A stretch of DNA of 64,000 nucleotides from JAWKIW01 sp041394145 (GTDB taxonomy: Bacteria; Actinomycetota; Acidimicrobiia; Acidimicrobiales; Acidimicrobilacustridaceae): NCBI GenBank assembly GCA_041394145.1, contig JAWKIW010000010.1:62001-126000 (forward strand), given 5' to 3'. The first letter of the stretch is position 1. Each line of letters begins with the position of its first letter. Positions 26,336-35,429 of the stretch are shown piece by piece. The translations under genes and the position numbers were made by a program. The notes beneath the pieces were generated by a model. The model searched no databases. It was given only the letters and a program-made list of their open reading frames with translations, and was not told where the DNA came from.

Positions 26336-27532
26336 GTGCGCGCCACCGCCGACAGCGTCTACTACGACCCGTTCGACGTCGACATCGACGCCGACCCGTA
26401 CCCGACCTTCGCCCGCCTCCGCGAGGAGGCGCCGCTGTACCGCAACGACCGCTACGACTTCTGGGCCCTCTCCCGCTACGACGACGTCGAGAAGGGCCTC
26501 GTCGACTGGCAGACGTTCTCGTCGGCCCGCAGCGACATCCTCGAGGTCATCCAGTCCGGCGCCGAGATGCCGCCGGGCGTGGTCATGTTCGAGGACCCAC
26601 CGCTGCACACCGTGCACCGCGGCCTGATGTCGCGGGTGTTCACCCCGCGCCGGATGGAGGCCCTGGAGGGCAAGGTCCGCGAGTTCTGCGCCCAGTGCCT
26701 CGACCCCTTCGTCGGCGCGGACCGGTTCGACTTCGTGCGCGACCTCGGGGCCGAGATGCCGATGCGGGTGATCGGCATGCTGCTCGGCATCCCCGACGCC
26801 GACCAAGCGGCCATCAGGGACCGGTCGGACGCCTACCTCCGAACGGAGGGGGGCAAGCCCATGTCGGTCGACGTCGACGTGCTCACCCTCGGCCAGATGT
26901 TCAGCGACTACATCGACTGGCGAGCCGACCACCCCTCCGACGACCTGATGACGGCCCTGCTGACGGCCGAGTTCGAGGACGAGACCGGCCGCGTGCGCCG
27001 CCTCACCCGCGACGAGGTGCTCACCTACACCTACGTCATCGCCGGTGCCGGCAACGAGACCACGGGGCGGTTGATCGGCTGGGTCGGCAAGGTCCTCGGT
27101 GACCACCCCGAGCAGCGCCGGGAGCTGGCGGCGGACCGGTCGCTGCTGCGCAACGCCATCGAGGAGCTGCTCCGGTTCGAACCCACCGGTCCGCACATCG
27201 CCCGGTGCACTGCGCGCGACGTCGAGTGCCACGGCGAGACCGTGCCCGCCGGCAGCGCCATGCTGCTCCTGGTGGGGGCGGCGAACCGCGACCCCCGCCA
27301 CTACCCCGATCCCGACCGCTTCGACATCCACCGCGACCTGACCAACCACCTCACCTTCGGCTACGGGCTGCACTTCTGCCTCGGGGCCGCGCTCGCCCGG
27401 CTCGAGGGCCGGGTCGCCCTCGACGAGGTCCTGAGCCGGTTCCCCGACTGGGAGGTCGACGAGGACGAGATGGTGATGGCGCCGACCTCGACGGTGCGGG
27501 GCTGGCAGTCGATGCCGGTGCGCATCCGCTGA
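26336..27532 (+). CDS. Cytochrome P450
   Basis: A soluble bacterial P450 of 398 residues. I helix AGAGNETTGR (oxygen-binding Thr), ExxR in IEELLRFEP, and heme loop FGYGLHFCLGAALAR with the thiolate Cys. GTG 26336 has a good AGGGGGA ribosome site six bases upstream; an in-frame ATG at 26303 (11 codons earlier) lacks one. Its tail is convergent with the TetR gene. It would need ferredoxin and reductase from elsewhere. Confidence 0.92.
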   Translation: MRATADSVYYDPFDVDIDADPYPTFARLREEAPLYRNDRYDFWALSRYDDVEKGLVDWQTFSSARSDILEVIQSGAEMPPGVVMFEDPPLHTVHRGLMSRVFTPRRMEALEGKVREFCAQCLDPFVGADRFDFVRDLGAEMPMRVIGMLLGIPDADQAAIRDRSDAYLRTEGGKPMSVDVDVLTLGQMFSDYIDWRADHPSDDLMTALLTAEFEDETGRVRRLTRDEVLTYTYVIAGAGNETTGRLIGWVGKVLGDHPEQRRELAADRSLLRNAIEELLRFEPTGPHIARCTARDVECHGETVPAGSAMLLLVGAANRDPRHYPDPDRFDIHRDLTNHLTFGYGLHFCLGAALARLEGRVALDEVLSRFPDWEVDEDEMVMAPTSTVRGWQSMPVRIR

Positions 27533-27552
27533 CGCACCAGAGGCAGGCGCAG

Positions 27553-28146
27553 CTACCCGGGTCCTTCGGGTGGTTCCAGCCGGTCGAGCAGCTCCTCCAC
27601 GAACCGCTGCGCGTCCGCGTGCCCCGTGGTCACCCCGAGCTCGCGCTCTTGCACCAGCGCGATCGACAGGCCGGCCGCCAGCACCACGACGGCCTCGGGT
27701 GTCAGGCCCGGGACGTCGGCGCTAGTCCCGCCCAGCGCCTCGCGGAGCACGTCGAGCTGCAGCCGTCGGAACCGCTCGGCGTAGTCGGCGATGGCGGCGC
27801 GGACGGCCTTGCGATGCCGCGACAGCGCCGTGAACTCCATGACCAGCACCGTGCCGCGCAGCTCGTTGCTGAGCTTCCACACGGCGTGCAGCGGCCGGCT
27901 CGAGCCGGCGGCCCGGGCGAAGCGCTCCAGGCTGCGCTCCGCGCCCCGCTGGAACACGGCGAGGAACAGGTCGTCCATCGTCGGGAAGTAGTAGTGGACG
28001 AGCGCCGGCTTCACGCCGGCCGCCGCCGCCACCCGCCGCGAGCTCACCGCGGCGTACCCCTCCTCGAGCATCAGTCGCTCGGTCGCGTCGATCAGCAGCC
28101 CACGGGTCTTGGAGCGCTCCGTCCCGATCCTGCGGCTCGATGCCAT
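27553..28146 (-). CDS. TetR-family regulator, candidate for type B operators
   Basis: A 197-residue regulator with helix-turn-helix residues about 17-64 (LLIDATERLMLEEGYAAVSSRRVAAAAGVKPALVHYYFPTMDDLF). ATG after GGGAGGAGACC. It is divergent from the molybdenum hydroxylase large subunit, with a type B operator in the shared gap. All six type B sites lie within 7.3 kb of it and it is the only regulator gene in that stretch, so it is the obvious candidate repressor. Confidence 0.9.
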   Translation of the reverse strand: MASSRRIGTERSKTRGLLIDATERLMLEEGYAAVSSRRVAAAAGVKPALVHYYFPTMDDLFLAVFQRGAERSLERFARAAGSSRPLHAVWKLSNELRGTVLVMEFTALSRHRKAVRAAIADYAERFRRLQLDVLREALGGTSADVPGLTPEAVVVLAAGLSIALVQERELGVTTGHADAQRFVEELLDRLEPPEGPG

Positions 28147-28251
28147 GGGTCTCCTCCCGACTCCCTCGAGGAACGTTCGGGGCCTGCGACCGCTCGACCG
28201 CTCGACGGTGGCCGGCAGTGTCGCGCACCGTTGCCGGTGACCCCAACGGGT

Positions 28252-28269
28252 GCTAAGCAGTCGTTCAGC
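28252..28269. promoter_or_regulatory. Type B operator, TetR/molybdenum hydroxylase gap
   Basis: GCTAAGCAGTCGTTCAGC fits the partly palindromic GCTRAGCRRYYGYYCARC. It lies 23 bases before the large-subunit ATG. Confidence 0.65.
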
Positions 28270-28292
28270 ATCCGTCCGGGCGGAGGAGGGCC

Positions 28293-30629
28293 ATGGCGAT
28301 CGACCTCGACCTCAGGGAGACGCGCTACGCGGGGACCCGCGTGCGCCGCGTCGAGGACAGCCGCCTCCTCACCGGCCGAGGGACCTTCGTCGACGACGTC
28401 GAGCGGCCCCGGCTGCTGCACGCCTGCTTCGTGCGCAGCCCGTTGGCCTGCGGGCGCATCGTGTCGATCGACACGACCGAGGCGGAGGCCGTCCCGGGGG
28501 TGCACGCCGTGTTCGTGGCCGCCGACCTGAACCCCGACCTGCACGAGCTGTGGTTCACGGGCCAGGGTCGCCGCAAGACCACGCCGCTGCCGCCCCTGGC
28601 GGAGGACGTGGTGCGGTTCATGGGTGACCCCGTCGCCCTGGTGATCGCCGACGACCGCTACCTCGCCGAGGATGCCGCGGAGCTGGTGTTCGTGGACGTC
28701 GACCCGCTCCCGCCCGTCGTCGACTTCACCACCGCCACCGAGAGCACGGAGGTGGTCCACGAGGGGTTCGCCCACAACATCGTCGGCGAGGCGGGCGGCG
28801 GGTCGGCCGAGGCGGTGGAGGAGGCCCTGGCCGGCGCCGCCCACGTCGTGCGGGAGACCATCCACCAGCAGGCCTGCACCGCCGTCCCGATCGAGACCCG
28901 CGGTGCGGTGGTCGAATGGGACCCTGCCGGCGAGGAGCTCACCATCTGGGCCTCGACGCAGGCTCCCCACGAGATGCGCTCGATCTGCTCGCGCGTGCTC
29001 GGCGTGCCCGAGGCCCGCATCCGCGTGATCGCCCGCGACACCGGGGGCGGGTTCGGCCAGAAGGTGGTGCCCGCCCGCGAGGACGTGTGCCTGTGGCTGG
29101 CGGCCCGCAAGGTGCGCGGGGCGATCAAGTGGGTCGAGGACCGGCGCGAGAACCTGCTGTCGGGCGGCCAGGCCCGGCGCAGCGCGGGCGAGGCGGTGAT
29201 GGGCTTCGACGCCGAGGGCACGATCGTGGCCGCCCGCATCGACCACGTCGAGGACGTGGGCGCCTACCCCATCCCGTGGCCGGTGGACACGGGATCGTCG
29301 GTGGGCATGCTCTTCCCGGGCCCCTACCGGGTGCCGACCGGCGCCTTCACCCACCGGTCGGTCTTCACCAACACCGTGGGGCGCACCGCGTACCGGGGGC
29401 CCTGGCAGTTCGAATCGGTGGCGCGCGAGCTGCTGCTCGACATCAGCGCCCGGCGCATGGGCATCGACCCCGTCGAGCTCCGGCGGCGCAACATCCTGCG
29501 CGCCGACGAGCAGCCCTACTTCAACCCCTGCGGGATGCTCTACGCCGAGGTCGCTCCCGACGAGACCCTCGAGCAGGCCCTGGAGATCCTGGGCTACGAG
29601 GCCTTCCGGCGCGAGCAGGAGGAGGCCCGCCGAGCCGGGCGCCACCTGGGTGTCGGGGTCGCCTGCTACGTCGAACCGACCACGCCGGGCTACAGCTACT
29701 ACGCCAGCGAAGGAGCCACGATCCGCATCGACCCCTCGGGTCGGGTGACCGTCCTCGTCGCCGGCGGGTCGAGCGGCAACAGCCTCGAGACCACGGCCAT
29801 CCAGCTCACCGCGGATGCGCTCGGCGTGCCCCTCGAGGACGTGAGCACCGTGCAGGGCGACACCGCGCTCACGCCCTCCGGCGCCGGCACCGGCGGCAGC
29901 CGCAGCGGGGTGATGATCGCCGGCGCGGTGGCGGCCGCCGCCGGGGTGCTGAAGGAGAAGGTGCTGACCATCGCCGCCCACCGTCTGGGAGCCGCTCTGG
30001 AGGACATGGTGCTCGAGGACGGGCAGGTGTTCGCGCGCGGCGCGCGGGGCGATGCGCTGTCGCTCGCCAAGATCGCCGAGACGGCCTACTTCCACACGTT
30101 GAAGCTCCCGCCCGGCGTCTCGTCGGGCCTCGAGGCCACCGAGCGGTACACGGCGCCGTCGCCCATGCCGGTGTGGGTCAACGCCACCCACGTGTGCACC
30201 TGCGAGGTCGACGTCGAGACCGGCGAGGTGACGCTGCTGCGCTACATCGTCAGCGAGGACTGCGGCCCGATGATCAACCCGGCGGTGGTCGAGGGCCAGA
30301 TCGCCGGCGGGACGGTGCAGGGGATCGGCGGGGCGCTGCTCGAGGAGCTCGCCTACGACGGGGACGGCAACGCCATCACGACGACCTTCATGGACTACCT
30401 CCTCCCGCTCGCCGACGACGTCCCCACCATCGAGTACGGGCACATCGAGACGCCGTCATCGGCGCCCGGGGGCCACAAGGGCGTCGGCGAGGGTGGGGCG
30501 ATCGGCTCGACGCCGGCCGTGGCCAACGCGGTGGCCGACGCGCTGGCGCCCTTCGGTGCGACCGTCACCCGCCTGCCGCTGACCCCCGAGGTCGTGCTCG
30601 GACTCGTCCGGCAGGCCGGCGACGCCTGA
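28293..30629 (+). CDS. Molybdopterin hydroxylase large subunit (xanthine dehydrogenase/CoxL family)
   Basis: A 778-residue Mo-cofactor subunit that hydroxylates a C-H bond using water. DTGGGFGQK, GAGTGGSRSG and the catalytic Glu733 in GVGEGGAIGSTPA are present. The active-site loop reads AYRGPW (366-371). Carbon monoxide dehydrogenase form I would have AYxCSFR with the copper-binding Cys, and form II AYRGAGR. This is therefore not a CO dehydrogenase but a hydroxylase for an unknown, probably N-heterocyclic or aldehyde-like substrate. The other two subunits lie convergent on the opposite strand, 3 bases downstream, an unusual split. Confidence 0.92.
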   Translation: MAIDLDLRETRYAGTRVRRVEDSRLLTGRGTFVDDVERPRLLHACFVRSPLACGRIVSIDTTEAEAVPGVHAVFVAADLNPDLHELWFTGQGRRKTTPLPPLAEDVVRFMGDPVALVIADDRYLAEDAAELVFVDVDPLPPVVDFTTATESTEVVHEGFAHNIVGEAGGGSAEAVEEALAGAAHVVRETIHQQACTAVPIETRGAVVEWDPAGEELTIWASTQAPHEMRSICSRVLGVPEARIRVIARDTGGGFGQKVVPAREDVCLWLAARKVRGAIKWVEDRRENLLSGGQARRSAGEAVMGFDAEGTIVAARIDHVEDVGAYPIPWPVDTGSSVGMLFPGPYRVPTGAFTHRSVFTNTVGRTAYRGPWQFESVARELLLDISARRMGIDPVELRRRNILRADEQPYFNPCGMLYAEVAPDETLEQALEILGYEAFRREQEEARRAGRHLGVGVACYVEPTTPGYSYYASEGATIRIDPSGRVTVLVAGGSSGNSLETTAIQLTADALGVPLEDVSTVQGDTALTPSGAGTGGSRSGVMIAGAVAAAAGVLKEKVLTIAAHRLGAALEDMVLEDGQVFARGARGDALSLAKIAETAYFHTLKLPPGVSSGLEATERYTAPSPMPVWVNATHVCTCEVDVETGEVTLLRYIVSEDCGPMINPAVVEGQIAGGTVQGIGGALLEELAYDGDGNAITTTFMDYLLPLADDVPTIEYGHIETPSSAPGGHKGVGEGGAIGSTPAVANAVADALAPFGATVTRLPLTPEVVLGLVRQAGDA

Positions 30630-30632
30630 TCG

Positions 30633-31124
30633 TCAGATCGGGCCGGAGGCCGTGCGCATCGTGGCCGCCGCCTGCTGCACCGCGGCCACGATGCCCTGGT
30701 AGCCGGTGCAGCGGCACAGGTTGCCCGAGAGCGCGGCGCGGATCTCGTCGTCGGTCGGCTGCGGGTGGTCGCGGAGGAAGGCGGTGACCGAGACCACGAA
30801 GCCCGGCGTGCAGAACCCGCACTGCAAGCCGTGGCAGTCGCGGAACGCCTCCTGCACCTCGGAGAGCCCGCCGTCGTCCGCGGCGATGCCCTCGATGGTG
30901 GTCACCTCGCGCCCGTCGACCTGGACCGCGAACACGAGGCAGGCCCGCACCGGTGCCCCGTCGAGCAGCACCGTGCAGGAGCCGCACACCCCGTGCTCGC
31001 ACCCCAGGTGGGTGCCCGTGAGACGACAGCGCTCGCGGAGGAAGTCGGCCAGGGTGAGCCGGGGTTCGACCGAGCCCTCCCGGACCGAGCCGTTGACCGT
31101 CACGCGCACCGGGACCTCACCCAT
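30633..31124 (-). CDS. Molybdenum hydroxylase [2Fe-2S] small subunit
   Basis: A 163-residue CoxS-type subunit. N-terminal plant-type cluster C42, C47, C50, C62 and C-terminal cluster C102, C105, C137, C139 (QCGFCTPG, NLCRCTGYQ). The start at 31124 overlaps the 3' end of the FAD subunit by 8 bases. Carries electrons from the Mo site of the convergent large subunit to FAD. Confidence 0.95.
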   Translation of the reverse strand: MGEVPVRVTVNGSVREGSVEPRLTLADFLRERCRLTGTHLGCEHGVCGSCTVLLDGAPVRACLVFAVQVDGREVTTIEGIAADDGGLSEVQEAFRDCHGLQCGFCTPGFVVSVTAFLRDHPQPTDDEIRAALSGNLCRCTGYQGIVAAVQQAAATMRTASGPI

Positions 31125-31992
31125 CGAGCGCCTCGCTGACCGATCGCCGCCAGGCTCGCTGCACCATCGTCGCTCCCACCTGCTGCCGGTAGCTCGCCGA
31201 TCCGTGGAGGTCGGCCGGGATGGCGTCGAGGTCGGCCACGGCGACCCGGCCCACCTCGGCGGGGTCGATCTCGGTGACGAGGCTGCCGAGGACGCCCTCC
31301 TCGGAGTCGCTGGCGCGCTCGGGCGTCGACCCCATCCCGATGAGCCCGATGCCGCAGCGCTCGACGCGGTCGTCGGCGTCGAGCTGGACGGCCACCACCG
31401 CGCCGGCGATGGCGAAGTCACCGTGGCGGCGGGCGATCTCCTCGACGGCGAAGCCGCATCGGCCGCCCCACACGGGGAAGGTCACGCCGGTCAGCAGCTC
31501 GTCGGGCTCCAGCGCCGTCGACCAGAGCCCCGTGAAGAAGTCGCGGGCCGCGATGGTGCGCGCCCCGCGTGGTGAGAGGGCCTCGAACCCGGCGTCGAGG
31601 GCCAGCGCCACCGCCGGGTACTCGGCCGCCGGGTCGGCGTGGGCGAGGGAGCCGCCGACCGTCCCCCGGTTGCGGATCTGCACGTGGCCGATGTACGGGG
31701 TCGCCCGAGCCAGCAGCGGCACCGCCTCGGCCACCTCGGCGCTCTGCTCGACGGCGCGCTCGGTCGTGCCGGCCCCGATCCGCACCGTGCCGTCGGACCG
31801 CTCGATCCCGACGAGCTCGTCGACCCGGCCGATGTCGATCAGGTGCTCGAACACCGCCAGCCGCAGGGCCAGCACGGGTATGAGGCTCTGACCGCCACCG
31901 AGGAGCTTGGCGTCGTCGCCCAGCGTGGCGAGCAGCTCCACTGCGTCGGCCGCCGAGGCGGGTCGGTGGTACTCGAATGCCGCTGGCTTCAC
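31117..31992 (-). CDS. Molybdenum hydroxylase FAD subunit (CoxM-like)
   Basis: A 291-residue FAD-binding subunit with AKLLGGGQSLIPVLALRL and TVGGSLAHADPAAEYP, the two flavin-contact motifs of the CoxM/xanthine dehydrogenase family. First gene of the FAD-FeS operon. The gap to the divergent SDR contains two type B operators, so this half of the enzyme and the large subunit (site 28252) would be controlled together despite lying on opposite strands. Confidence 0.93.
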   Translation of the reverse strand: MKPAAFEYHRPASAADAVELLATLGDDAKLLGGGQSLIPVLALRLAVFEHLIDIGRVDELVGIERSDGTVRIGAGTTERAVEQSAEVAEAVPLLARATPYIGHVQIRNRGTVGGSLAHADPAAEYPAVALALDAGFEALSPRGARTIAARDFFTGLWSTALEPDELLTGVTFPVWGGRCGFAVEEIARRHGDFAIAGAVVAVQLDADDRVERCGIGLIGMGSTPERASDSEEGVLGSLVTEIDPAEVGRVAVADLDAIPADLHGSASYRQQVGATMVQRAWRRSVSEALDG

Positions 31993-32037
31993 GCTCGGTC
32001 GGACTCCGTCGGTCGTGGCGGGCCGACGCTAGCACGC

Positions 32038-32055
32038 GCTGAGCAACTGCCCAAC
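32038..32055. promoter_or_regulatory. Type B operator, FAD subunit/SDR gap, copy 1
   Basis: GCTGAGCAACTGCCCAAC fits GCTRAGCRRYYGYYCARC fully. Confidence 0.7.
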
Positions 32056-32083
32056 AGTTCGTTGACCGCCGCGCCGACCCGAT

Positions 32084-32101
32084 GCTAAGCAACCGCCCAA
32101 C
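32084..32101. promoter_or_regulatory. Type B operator, FAD subunit/SDR gap, copy 2
   Basis: GCTAAGCAACCGCCCAAC, 46 bases after copy 1 in the same orientation and 37 bases before the SDR start. It differs from copy 1 at two positions. Confidence 0.7.
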
Positions 32102-32138
32102 GTCGTGCGAGCGGGTCGAGGGGTCCGAAGGGGGAGGC

Positions 32139-32884
32139 ATGGGAGAGCTCGAGGGCAAGGTCGCCGTCATCACCGGTGCGGGGTCGGGCATGGGCCGGGC
32201 CACCACCGGCGTGTTCGTGCGGGAGGGCGCCCAGGTGCTGGCCGCGGACATCACCGGGCGCGAGGAGGAGACGGCGGCAGAGGTCGGCGACGCGGTGGTG
32301 CCGTTCCGCTGCGACGTCGCACGAGAGGACGAGGTCGAGGCCATGTTCGCGGCGGCCCTCGACCGGTTCGGCCGGGTCGATGCGGTGCTGAACGTGGCCG
32401 GCGTGGGGAGCGCACAGGCCCTCGCCGACATCTCGCGCGACGAGTACGAGCGGGTGATGGACATCAACCTGTGGGGCGTCCTGCTCGGCACGAAGCACGG
32501 CATCCGCACGATGCTGCCCACCGGTGGCGGGGTCATCGTCAACTGGTCCTCGACGGGTGGGCTCAACGGCTCCGTCCTGCCGGTGAGCGTGTACTCGGCG
32601 TCCAAGTCGGGGGTGATCGCGTTCACGAAGAACGCCGCCATCGAGTACGGGACGCGAGGCATCCGCGCCAACGCCATCTGCCCGGGCTTCATCGAGACCG
32701 AGCTCACGGGCGGCAAGGGCTCGGCCGAGAAGTTCCCCGCCATGGTGGCGAACACCGCGCTGCAGCCGGCGGCCAGCCCGAGGAGGTCGGCGAGCTGGCC
32801 GCCTTCCTCTGCTCGGACCGGGCGGCGTTCATCACCGGCGCGGTCATCCCGATCGACGGGGGCATGACCGCGCGGCTGCCCTGA
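32139..32884 (+). CDS. SDR-family dehydrogenase, frameshifted near C-terminus
   Basis: Short-chain dehydrogenase of about 249 residues. ITGAGSGMGRAT, LNVAGVGSAQ (NxAG variant), Ser in NWSSTGG and YSASK catalytic motif. The frame turns to Arg/Ser-rich sequence after TALQP, while the adjacent frame gives QPEEVGELAAFLCSDRAAF and ITGAVIPIDGGMTARL, the expected end. One base lost near 32769 explains it. GGGGGAGG ribosome site. Preceded by two type B operators. Confidence 0.87.
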
Positions 32885-32962
32885 GCCGTCGCCGGTCCGG
32901 TCCGTCGACGGGCACCCCACGCCCACGGCCGGACCCGACCTCGGTCGCTCCGCGGCCGGTGT

Positions 32963-32980
32963 GCTAAGCAGGCCCTCGAC
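32963..32980. promoter_or_regulatory. Half-conserved type B operator
   Basis: GCTAAGCAGGCCCTCGAC keeps the left half of the type B pattern only. It abuts a good type B site directly downstream. Confidence 0.45.
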
Positions 32981-32998
32981 GCTGGGCAGTCGCTCAGC
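32981..32998. promoter_or_regulatory. Type B operator upstream of thiolase
   Basis: GCTGGGCAGTCGCTCAGC. Read on the minus strand it is GCTGAGCGACTGCCCAGC, one base different from the site at 35364. It ends 24 bases before the thiolase ATG. Confidence 0.65.
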
Positions 32999-33022
32999 CC
33001 CGCCGAGCGAGAGGACGCCGAC

Positions 33023-34198
33023 ATGGGCGAAGCAGTGATCGTGTCCACGGCCCGGACGGCCATCGGCACCGCCTTCAAGGAACGCTGGCCGACGTCGACG
33101 CCTTCGAGCTGCCGCCGCCGCCGTGAGCGAGGTGGTGCGACGCTCGGGGATCGACCCGCTCCTCATCGACGACATCGTGCTGGCCGAGATCCTGTACGGC
33201 GGCGGCGACATCGCCCGGTACACGGCCATCGATCTCGGCATGGAGCACATCCCCGGCGTGGCCCTGAACCGCCACTGCGCGTCGGGGCTCACCGCCGTGA
33301 CCATGGCCGCCGGCTCCATCCGGGCCGACGCCGACCGGCTCGTGATCGCCGGCGGCACGCAATCGAGCTCCACCATGCCCCGGTCGACCCGTCGCGGCCC
33401 GGCACCGACGACTGGGCCGACTGGATGTCGCTCAGCCACCCCGAGACGCCGACGGCGCCGGCGCTCGACATGTCGATCACCGTCGGGTGGAACGCCGCCC
33501 AGCAGGCCGGGGTCACGCGCGAGGAGATGGACGCCTGGGCGCTGCGCTCCCACCAGCGGGCCGTCGCCGGCATCGACGCCGGTGCCTTCGAGGAGGAGAT
33601 CTTCCCGCTGGAGGTGAAGGCCCGCGACGGCAGCACGAGCGTCTTCGCCGTCGACGAGCACCCCCGACGGTCCACCACCATGGAGAAGCTCGCCTCCCTG
33701 CCGCCGCTGCACCCCGAGATCGACGGGTTCAGCATCACCGCCGGGAACGCCTCGGGGATGAACGACGCCGCCGCCGTCGTGATGCTCGCCGATGCCGCCT
33801 TCGCCGCCGAGCAGGGTCTGGCGCCCATCGCCACCGTGCGCACCTGGGCGTCGGTCGGCGTGGCGCCCGAGCGCACGGGTCTGGCCCCCACCGAGGCCAT
33901 CCCCAAGGCGCTCGCCCGGGCCGGCCTCACGATCGGCGACATCGACCTGTGGGAGATCAACGAGGCCTTCGCGTCGATGTGCGTGGCGACGACGCGCGTC
34001 CTCGGCATCGACGAGGAGCTCGTGAACGTGCTCGGCAGCGGCTGCAGCCTGGGTCATCCGATCGCTGCGTCGGGCGGGCGGATGATCATCTCGCTCGTGC
34101 ACGAGCTGCGCCGACGGGGCGGCGGCACGGGCGTGGCCGCCATGTGCGCGGGCGGGGGGATGTCCACCGCCGTCGTGCTCGAGGTCCCCGCTCCCTGA
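33023..34198 (+). CDS. Acetyl-CoA acetyltransferase-type thiolase, with three one-base frame changes
   Basis: Thiolase of about 392 residues for the terminal C-C cleavage of a 3-ketoacyl-CoA. It opens with EAVIVSTARTAIGTAFK. The frame changes near 33081 and 33112 and returns near 33365; between them the other frame carries LNRHCASGLTAVTMAAGSIR (nucleophilic Cys). The tail has GNASGMNDAAAVVML, WEINEAFASM, GHPIAASGGRM and the second Cys in AAMCAGGGMS. Three single-base deletions would bring the frame back to the original, as observed. All catalytic residues survive, which speaks for sequencing error. Confidence 0.87.
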   Translation: MGEAVIVSTARTAIGTAFKERWPTSTPSSCRRRRERGGATLGDRPAPHRRHRAGRDPVRRRRHRPVHGHRSRHGAHPRRGPEPPLRVGAHRRDHGRRLHPGRRRPARDRRRHAIELHHAPVDPSRPGTDDWADWMSLSHPETPTAPALDMSITVGWNAAQQAGVTREEMDAWALRSHQRAVAGIDAGAFEEEIFPLEVKARDGSTSVFAVDEHPRRSTTMEKLASLPPLHPEIDGFSITAGNASGMNDAAAVVMLADAAFAAEQGLAPIATVRTWASVGVAPERTGLAPTEAIPKALARAGLTIGDIDLWEINEAFASMCVATTRVLGIDEELVNVLGSGCSLGHPIAASGGRMIISLVHELRRRGGGTGVAAMCAGGGMSTAVVLEVPAP

Positions 34199-34285
34199 GC
34201 CACGGGCCGGCCGACGACCGCCGGGGGCCGGCCCCGCAGCACGGACGCAGGGCGGTCGGACCGGACGAGTCAGAACGGGGGATCC

Positions 34286-35335
34286 ATGACGCTGCGAGTG
34301 GTGCAGTGGACGACGGGCAACGTCGGCAAGCAGTCGATCCAGGCGGTCCTCGGCCACCCCGACCTGGAGCTGATCGGCTGCTACGCGTGGTCGGCCGACA
34401 AGGTCGGCCGGGACGTCGGCGAGCTGTGCGGCATCGAGCCCGTCGGCGTGGCCGCCACCGACGACGTCGAGGCGCTGCTCGCCCTCGAGCCGGACTGCGT
34501 CGTCTACAACCCCATGTGGTTCGACGTCGACGAGATGGTCCGGATCCTCGAGGCCGGCGTGAACATGGTCGCCACCGCCGCGTTCATCGACGGCCGGTCG
34601 TACCCCGACGACGGTCGCCGACGCCTCCTCGATGCCTGCGAGCGCGGCGGCAGCTCGCTGTTCGGCAGCGGCATCAGCCCCGGCTTCGTGCAGCTCGTCA
34701 CCATCGTGCTGGCCGGCGCATCGGACCGGATCGACCGGGTCGTGATGCGCGAGTCGGCCGACACCACCGCCTACGACTCCCCCGCCACCGAGATCCCCGT
34801 CGGCTTCGGCCGCCCCCTCGACGACCCCGCCCTGCCGGAGATGACGGCCGCGGCGACCGTGGTGTTCAGCGAGGCGGTGGCGCTGGTCGGCGACGCCCTC
34901 GGGATCGAGCTCGACGAGATCGTGTGCGAAGCCGAGTACGCGAAGACCACCGTGGACCTCGACCTCGGCTCCTGGCAGATCCCCAAGGACACCGTGGCCG
35001 GGGTGACGATCCACTGGCACGGCAAGGTCGCGGGCGCGAGCGTCGTCGAGGTGTGCGTCCGATGGCGCAAGGGTGACTCGATCGAGCCCGACTGGGAGAT
35101 CGGCATGGGCTGGGAGATCGAGATCCAGGGCCGGCCCACGCTCACGACGAAGATCGACATCCTCCCGCCGCCGGACTTCGAGGCGACCACCATGCAGGAG
35201 TTCATGGTGCTCGGGCACATCCTGACCGCCATGCCCGTCGTGCACGCCATCCCCCGGGTGGTGGCCGCCCCGCCGGGGATCGTGACCTACGCCGACCTGC
35301 CGCTGCCGCTGCCCCGCGGCGTCGTCGCGGTCTGA
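34286..35335 (+). CDS. DapB-like NAD(P)-binding dehydrogenase
   Basis: A 349-residue protein with an N-terminal Rossmann fold (RVVQWTTGNVGKQSIQAVLGHPDLELIGCYAWSADKVG), as in dihydrodipicolinate reductase and 2,4-diaminopentanoate dehydrogenase-like proteins. FGSGISPGFVQLVTIVLAG follows the nucleotide domain. ATG with a GGGGGAT ribosome site. Such proteins are common in actinobacterial catabolic clusters but the substrate is unknown. It sits between the thiolase and a P450 on the same strand. Confidence 0.8.
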   Translation: MTLRVVQWTTGNVGKQSIQAVLGHPDLELIGCYAWSADKVGRDVGELCGIEPVGVAATDDVEALLALEPDCVVYNPMWFDVDEMVRILEAGVNMVATAAFIDGRSYPDDGRRRLLDACERGGSSLFGSGISPGFVQLVTIVLAGASDRIDRVVMRESADTTAYDSPATEIPVGFGRPLDDPALPEMTAAATVVFSEAVALVGDALGIELDEIVCEAEYAKTTVDLDLGSWQIPKDTVAGVTIHWHGKVAGASVVEVCVRWRKGDSIEPDWEIGMGWEIEIQGRPTLTTKIDILPPPDFEATTMQEFMVLGHILTAMPVVHAIPRVVAAPPGIVTYADLPLPLPRGVVAV

Positions 35336-35363
35336 CCCCGCCCGTCCCGGTCGGTGCGAGTAC

Positions 35364-35381
35364 GCTGAGCGACTGCCCAAC
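35364..35381. promoter_or_regulatory. Type B operator upstream of P450
   Basis: GCTGAGCGACTGCCCAAC fits the consensus fully. It lies 48 bases before the TTG start, giving this P450 its own regulated promoter. Confidence 0.7.
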
Positions 35382-35429
35382 ATCTTGCCCCGGCCCGCCC
35401 AGGCCGGTCGCGACCGAGGGGGACCTGCG

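Noticed and set aside
28293..30629. Aerobic carbon monoxide dehydrogenase large subunit
   Set aside because: The loop is AYRGPW; the copper-binding Cys of AYxCSFR is missing and the form II loop also differs.
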